DNA from: Avena insularis
Lineage: Eukaryota > Streptophyta > Magnoliopsida > Poales > Poaceae
Direction: 5' to 3'
Length of the DNA stretch: 64,000 bases
Assembly: GCA_023614405.1 (NCBI GenBank)
Contig: CM042694.1
Span: 350,628,010 to 350,692,009 of the forward strand
Shown here: positions 59,506-64,000 of the stretch, piece after piece
How positions within the stretch are numbered: position 1 is the first letter of the stretch
Layout of the letters: each line of letters begins with the position of its first letter
Notes under the pieces: model-generated
Database searches by the model: none
Seen by the model: only the letters and a program-made list of their open reading frames with translations
What the model was told of the DNA's origin: nothing
Made by a program: the position numbers and the translations under genes

Positions 59506-61937
59506 CACATGGGATGTTGCACCAGTGTGAGAGAGAACTGCACCACGTAATCCACTATAGTGTGTGTGTGGTCATGTGGACCAATGTGGTTTAGGAAAAT
59601 AACACATGCAATGACACTAGTGGATCAATGACTCAAGTGGACCAGTCTGGTTTAGAGAAGAACACATGCAATGACTCTGGTGGATCTATGTGTCAACCCA
59701 TGGTCACTATAGAGACCAAAACATATAGGAAAGCAAATTCCACATTGCATGTTGCACTAGTGTGACGAAGTCGCACCACGTAATCAAGCAGAGTGTTTGT
59801 AGTCATGTGGATCAATGTGTTTTTGGATAAGAACACAAGAAATCACACTCGTGGATCAATGACACTAGCTGGTGGGGGTTTAGTAGAAGAACACATTCAA
59901 TGACTCTTGTGGATCCATGTGTCAAACCTTGGTCACTTCAGATACCAAACAACACATAGGCAATCATATTCCACATGGAATGTTACACCAAGGAGAGAAG
60001 CTGCACTGTGATCCACTATAGTGTGTGTGGTCATGTGAACCAATGTGGTTTAGGAAAATAAGACATGCAATCACACTAGTGGATCAATGACTTAGTGCAC
60101 TAGTGTGGTTTAGGAGAAGAAGACATGCAATGATACTAGTGGATCCATGCGCCAAACCATGGTCACAGAGGCCAAAAACACATAGGAAAGTGGCTTACAC
60201 ATTGCATGTTGCACCAGTGAAGAAGAACTGCACCATAGAATCCACTAGAGTGTGTGGTCATGATGATAAGTGTTGTTTAGGCGTAAGAACACATGCAATG
60301 ACTCTAGTGGATCAATGACAATAATGGTGGATTAGTGTGGTTTAGAATAAGAACACATGCAATGACACTAGTGGATCCATGTGTCAAACCATGGTTACTA
60401 TAGAGACCAAAAACACATAGGAAAGTAGCTCACATGGAATGTTGCACAAGTGTGACAGATGTCGCACCACAAAACCACTAGATTATGTGTGGTCATGTGG
60501 ATCGTTGTGGTTTAAGACAAAGAACACATGAATGACACAAGTGGATCAATGACACTAGTGGTTCAGTGTGGTTTAGGATAAACACATGCAATGACTTCGT
60601 GGATCCATGTGTCAAAACCATGGACATAGGGACCAAAAACATATAGGAAAGGCCCACATGGAATGTTGCACTAGTGTGAGAGAAGCCGCACTATAGAATC
60701 CACTAGAGTGTATGTGGTCATGTGGACCAATGTAGTTTAGGAAAAAAGAATACATGCAATAACACCGTGGATCAATGTGTCAAACCATGGTCGCAGAGAC
60801 CAAAAAAATGCATAAGAAAGAAGCCCACATTGCATGTTGCACTAGTGTGGAAAAAGCTACACCATAGAATCATTGGAGTGTGTGTGGTTATGTGGATCAA
60901 TGTGGTTTAGGAGAAGAGCAGATGCAATGACACTCATGGATCAAGGATGCTAGTTGGTGGATCGGTGTGGTTTAGCGAAGAATACATGCAATGACTCCGT
61001 GGATCCATGTGTCAAACCATGGTCACTAATGAGAACCAAAACACATATGAAAGCAGCTTCCACATGGAATGTTGCACCAGCCGTGAGAGAAGCTACACCC
61101 ATAGAATCCACTAGAGAGTGTGTGGTCATTTGGATTATTGTGGTTTATGAAAATAAAACATGCAATGACACAAGTGGATCAATGACACTAGCTGGTCGCA
61201 AAGGTGGTTTAGGAGAAGAACACATGCAATGAGTCTAGTGGATCCATGTTTCAAACTATGGTCACTACAAAGATGAAAAACACATAGGAAAGCAGCCCAC
61301 ATTGAATGTTGCAGCAGGTGAGGAGAAGATGCACCATAGAACCCACTAGAGTATGTGCCATGTGGATAAATGTGGTTTAGGACAAGAACAGATGCAATGA
61401 CACTAGTGGATCAAAGAAACTAGATGGTGGATCAGTGTGGTTTAGGAGAACATATGCAATGACTGTGGATCCATGTGTCAAACCATGGTCACTATAGAGA
61501 CCAAAAACATATAGGAAAGCAGCCCACATGGAATGTTGCACTGTGTGAGAGAAGTCGCACCACGTAATCCAATAGAGTGTGTGTGGTCATGTGGACCAAT
61601 ATGGTTTGGAAAAATAACACATCCAATGACACTACTGGATCCATGTATCAAACCATGGTCACAAGGCCCAATAAACACATAAGAAAGCAGCCTCCACATT
61701 GCATGTTCCACCAAAGGTGAAAGAAGTTGCACGACGTAATCCACTAGAGTGTGTGTGGTCATGTCGCATCAATGTGGTTTAGGAGAAGAACACATGAAAT
61801 CACATCAGTGTGAATCAATGACACTAGCTAGTGGACTAGTGTGGTTTAGGATAAGAACACATTCAATGACTGAAGGACCATGTGTCAAACCTGAAGTCAC
61901 CGTAGCACCAAAAAAACACATAGGAAATCATCATCTT
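59506..61937. repeat. One 2.43-kb higher-order repeat of satellite 2
   Basis: Monomer variants recur in a fixed order. CACATGGGATGTTGCACC occurs at 59506 and as CACATGGGATG at 61938 (2432 bp). GTGTGGAAAAAG occurs at 58411, 60845 and 63332 (2434 and 2487 bp). ATTCCACATGGAATGTTA-type sites occur at 57541, 59968 and 62411 (2427 and 2443 bp). The period corresponds to ten to eleven monomers. Confidence 0.8.
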
Positions 61938-64000
61938 CACATGGGATGTTGCACCAAGCAGGTGAGAGAACCTGCAACCATAGAATCTATACTATAGTGT
62001 GTGTGGTCATGTGGGACCAATGAGGTTTAGGAAAATAACACATGCAATGACACAAGTGGATCAATGACCAAGTGGACCAGTCTGGTTTAGGAGAAGAACG
62101 CATGCAATGACTCGTGGATCTATGTGTCAACCCATGGTCACTATAGAGACCAAAAACATATAGGAAAGCAAATTCCACATTGCATGTTGCACTAGTGTGA
62201 TGTAAGCTGCACCACGTAATCAAGTAGAGTGTTTGTAGTCATGTGGATCAATGTGGTATAGGAGAAGAACATGAAATCACACTAGTGTATCAATGACACT
62301 AGCCGGTGGGGGGGTTTAGGAGAAGAACACATTCCATGACTCTTGTGGATCCATGTGTCAAACCTGGTCACTGCTAAATGCCTCGCTACCAAAAACACAT
62401 AGGAAATCATATTCCACATGGAATGTTAAACCAGTGGGAGAGAAGCCGCATTCACGTAATCAACTATAGTGTGTGGTCATGTGAACCAATGTGGTTTAGG
62501 AAAAAAAATAAGACATGCAATGACACTAGTGGATCAATGACCTAGTGGACTAGTGTGGTTTAGGAGAAGAAGACATGCAATGATACTAGTGGATCCATGT
62601 GTCAAACCATGGCTTTCTCTACAGAGGCCAAAAACACATAGGAAAGTGGCCACATTATTACAAGTTGCACCAAAGGAAGAACCAACCTGCACCATAGAAT
62701 CCACTAGAGTGTGTGTGGTCATAAGATGATAAGTGTTGCTTAGGCGAAGAACACATGCAATGACTCTAGTGGATCAATGACAACAGCTGGTGGATTAGTG
62801 TGTGGTTTAGGAACAAGAACACATGAAATGACACTAGTGGATCCATGTCAAAACCATGTTACTTATAGAGACCAAAAACACATAGGGTGCAGTAATTCCA
62901 CATGGAATGTTGCACAAGTGACAGATGATGTTCGCACTGGCCACAAAAACCACTAGATTGTGTGGTCATGTGGATCAAGGGTTTAAGACAAAGAACATTA
63001 TGAAAATGACACAAGTGGATAAATGACACTAGTGGTTCAGTGTGGTTTAGGATAAAAACACATGCAATGACTCTGTGGATCCATGTGTCAAACCATGGAC
63101 ATAGGGACCAAAACATATAGGAAAGCAGCCTTCCACATGGAATGTTGCACTTAGGTGAGAGAAGCACACCATAGAATCCACTAGAGTGTATGTGGTCATG
63201 TGGACCAATGTAGTTTAGGAAAAAAGAATACATGCAATGACACCGGTGGATCAATGTAAAGTCAAACCATGGTCGCAGAGACCAAAAAAATGCATAAGAA
63301 AGAAGCCTCCACATCAAGACATGTTGCACTAGTGTGGAAAAAGTTGCACCATAGAATCAGCCGGAGTGTGTGTGTGTGGTTATGTGGATCAATGTGGTTT
63401 AGGAGAAGAACAGATGCAATGACACCTATGGATCAAGGATGCTAGTTGGTGGATCGTGTGGTTTAGCAGTAAAGAATACATGCAATGACTCGTGGATTCA
63501 TGTACAAACCATGGTCACTACCACAGAGAACAAAACACATCTCGAAAGCAGCCTTCCACATGGAATGTTGCACCAAGCAGGCAGGAAGCTAAGACCACAA
63601 AATCCACTAGAGTGTGTGTGGTCATATTTGATTGTTGTGGTTTATGAAAAATAACACATGCAATGACACAAGTGGATCAATGACACTAGCTGGTCAGTTT
63701 ACAAAGGTGGTTTAGGAGAAGAACACATGCAATGAGTCTAGTGGATCCATGTTTCAAATCTATGGTTCACTTCACAAAGATAAAAAACACATAGGAAAGC
63801 ATCTTCTACATTGAATGTTGCAAGAAGCAGTGTGATAGAAGATGCATCTGATACAGAACCCACTAGAGTATGTGTGCGGTCTTGTGGATAAATGTGGTTT
63901 AGGACAAGAAATGTATGCAATGACACTAGTGGATCAAAGAAACTAGATGGTGGATGAGTGTGGTTTAGGAGAACATATGCAATGACTCTAGTGATCCATG

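Larger units (their letters stand above)
56242..64000. repeat. Satellite 2, third block
   Basis: About 33 monomers up to the window end. GGATCCATG-type markers at 57703, 57936, 58169, 58566, 58801 and 59035 give spacings of 233, 233, 397 (one 168-bp short monomer at 58169-58336 plus a full one), 235 and 234 bp. The parts are the same as in the first block. Short frames inside are by-products of the repeat. Confidence 0.92.

Overview
The window looks like intergenic heterochromatin from a large plant genome, most likely a grass of the Pooideae (wheat, barley, oat or ryegrass relatives). The evidence is the transposable elements: a BARE/Angela-type Ty1-copia element, a Tat-lineage Ty3-gypsy element carrying the antisense reading frame known from grass Tat elements, and an Athila-like gypsy fragment. 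The species cannot be fixed from this sequence. I found no host protein-coding gene, no tRNA or rRNA gene and no CRISPR array. Every recognisable coding stretch is a decayed transposon gene.

Layout. (1) 1-605 is the 3' end of an LTR of a family I could not assign. It abuts a primer-binding site at 607-619, and a decayed BARE/Angela internal region and 3' LTR run on to 7055. The left LTR and right LTR are unrelated, so this is a chimeric element. (2) 7056 to about 36930 is one uninterrupted satellite array ('satellite 1') of about 30 kb. Its roughly 48-bp unit usually carries a GGATCC (BamHI) site. The units are organised into a 229-bp five-unit higher-order repeat, and larger segments have been copied over several kilobases. 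Both ends of the array are more degenerate than the middle. (3) From 36931 a second satellite ('satellite 2', monomer about 230 bp) begins without a break. Its monomer contains two or three satellite-1-like modules plus about 130 bp of sequence absent from satellite 1. Satellite 2 occupies 36931-37615, 39115-40694 and 56242-64000, and the last block has a 2.43-kb higher-order period.

(4) Satellite 2 is interrupted twice. A 1.5-kb solo LTR (37616-39114, minus strand) is flanked by a perfect 5-bp duplication, CAAAT. A truncated Athila-like element (minus strand) occupies 40695-56241. Its single LTR is split by a complete 12-kb Tat-type gypsy element (40911-52903, plus strand), which is flanked by the 5-bp duplication CTTCC. 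The order of events is therefore satellite 2, then the Athila-like insertion and its truncation, then the Tat insertion.

(5) The Tat element keeps recognisable gag, protease, reverse transcriptase, RNase H and integrase in order, then a tandem-repeat spacer and an antisense reading frame. All are broken by stops and frameshifts, so the element cannot move by itself. The many one- and two-base length differences in all repeats could be true decay or consensus error from long-read assembly; I cannot separate these here. I saw no novel gene system. The most interesting material is the pair of related satellites and their multi-level organisation.
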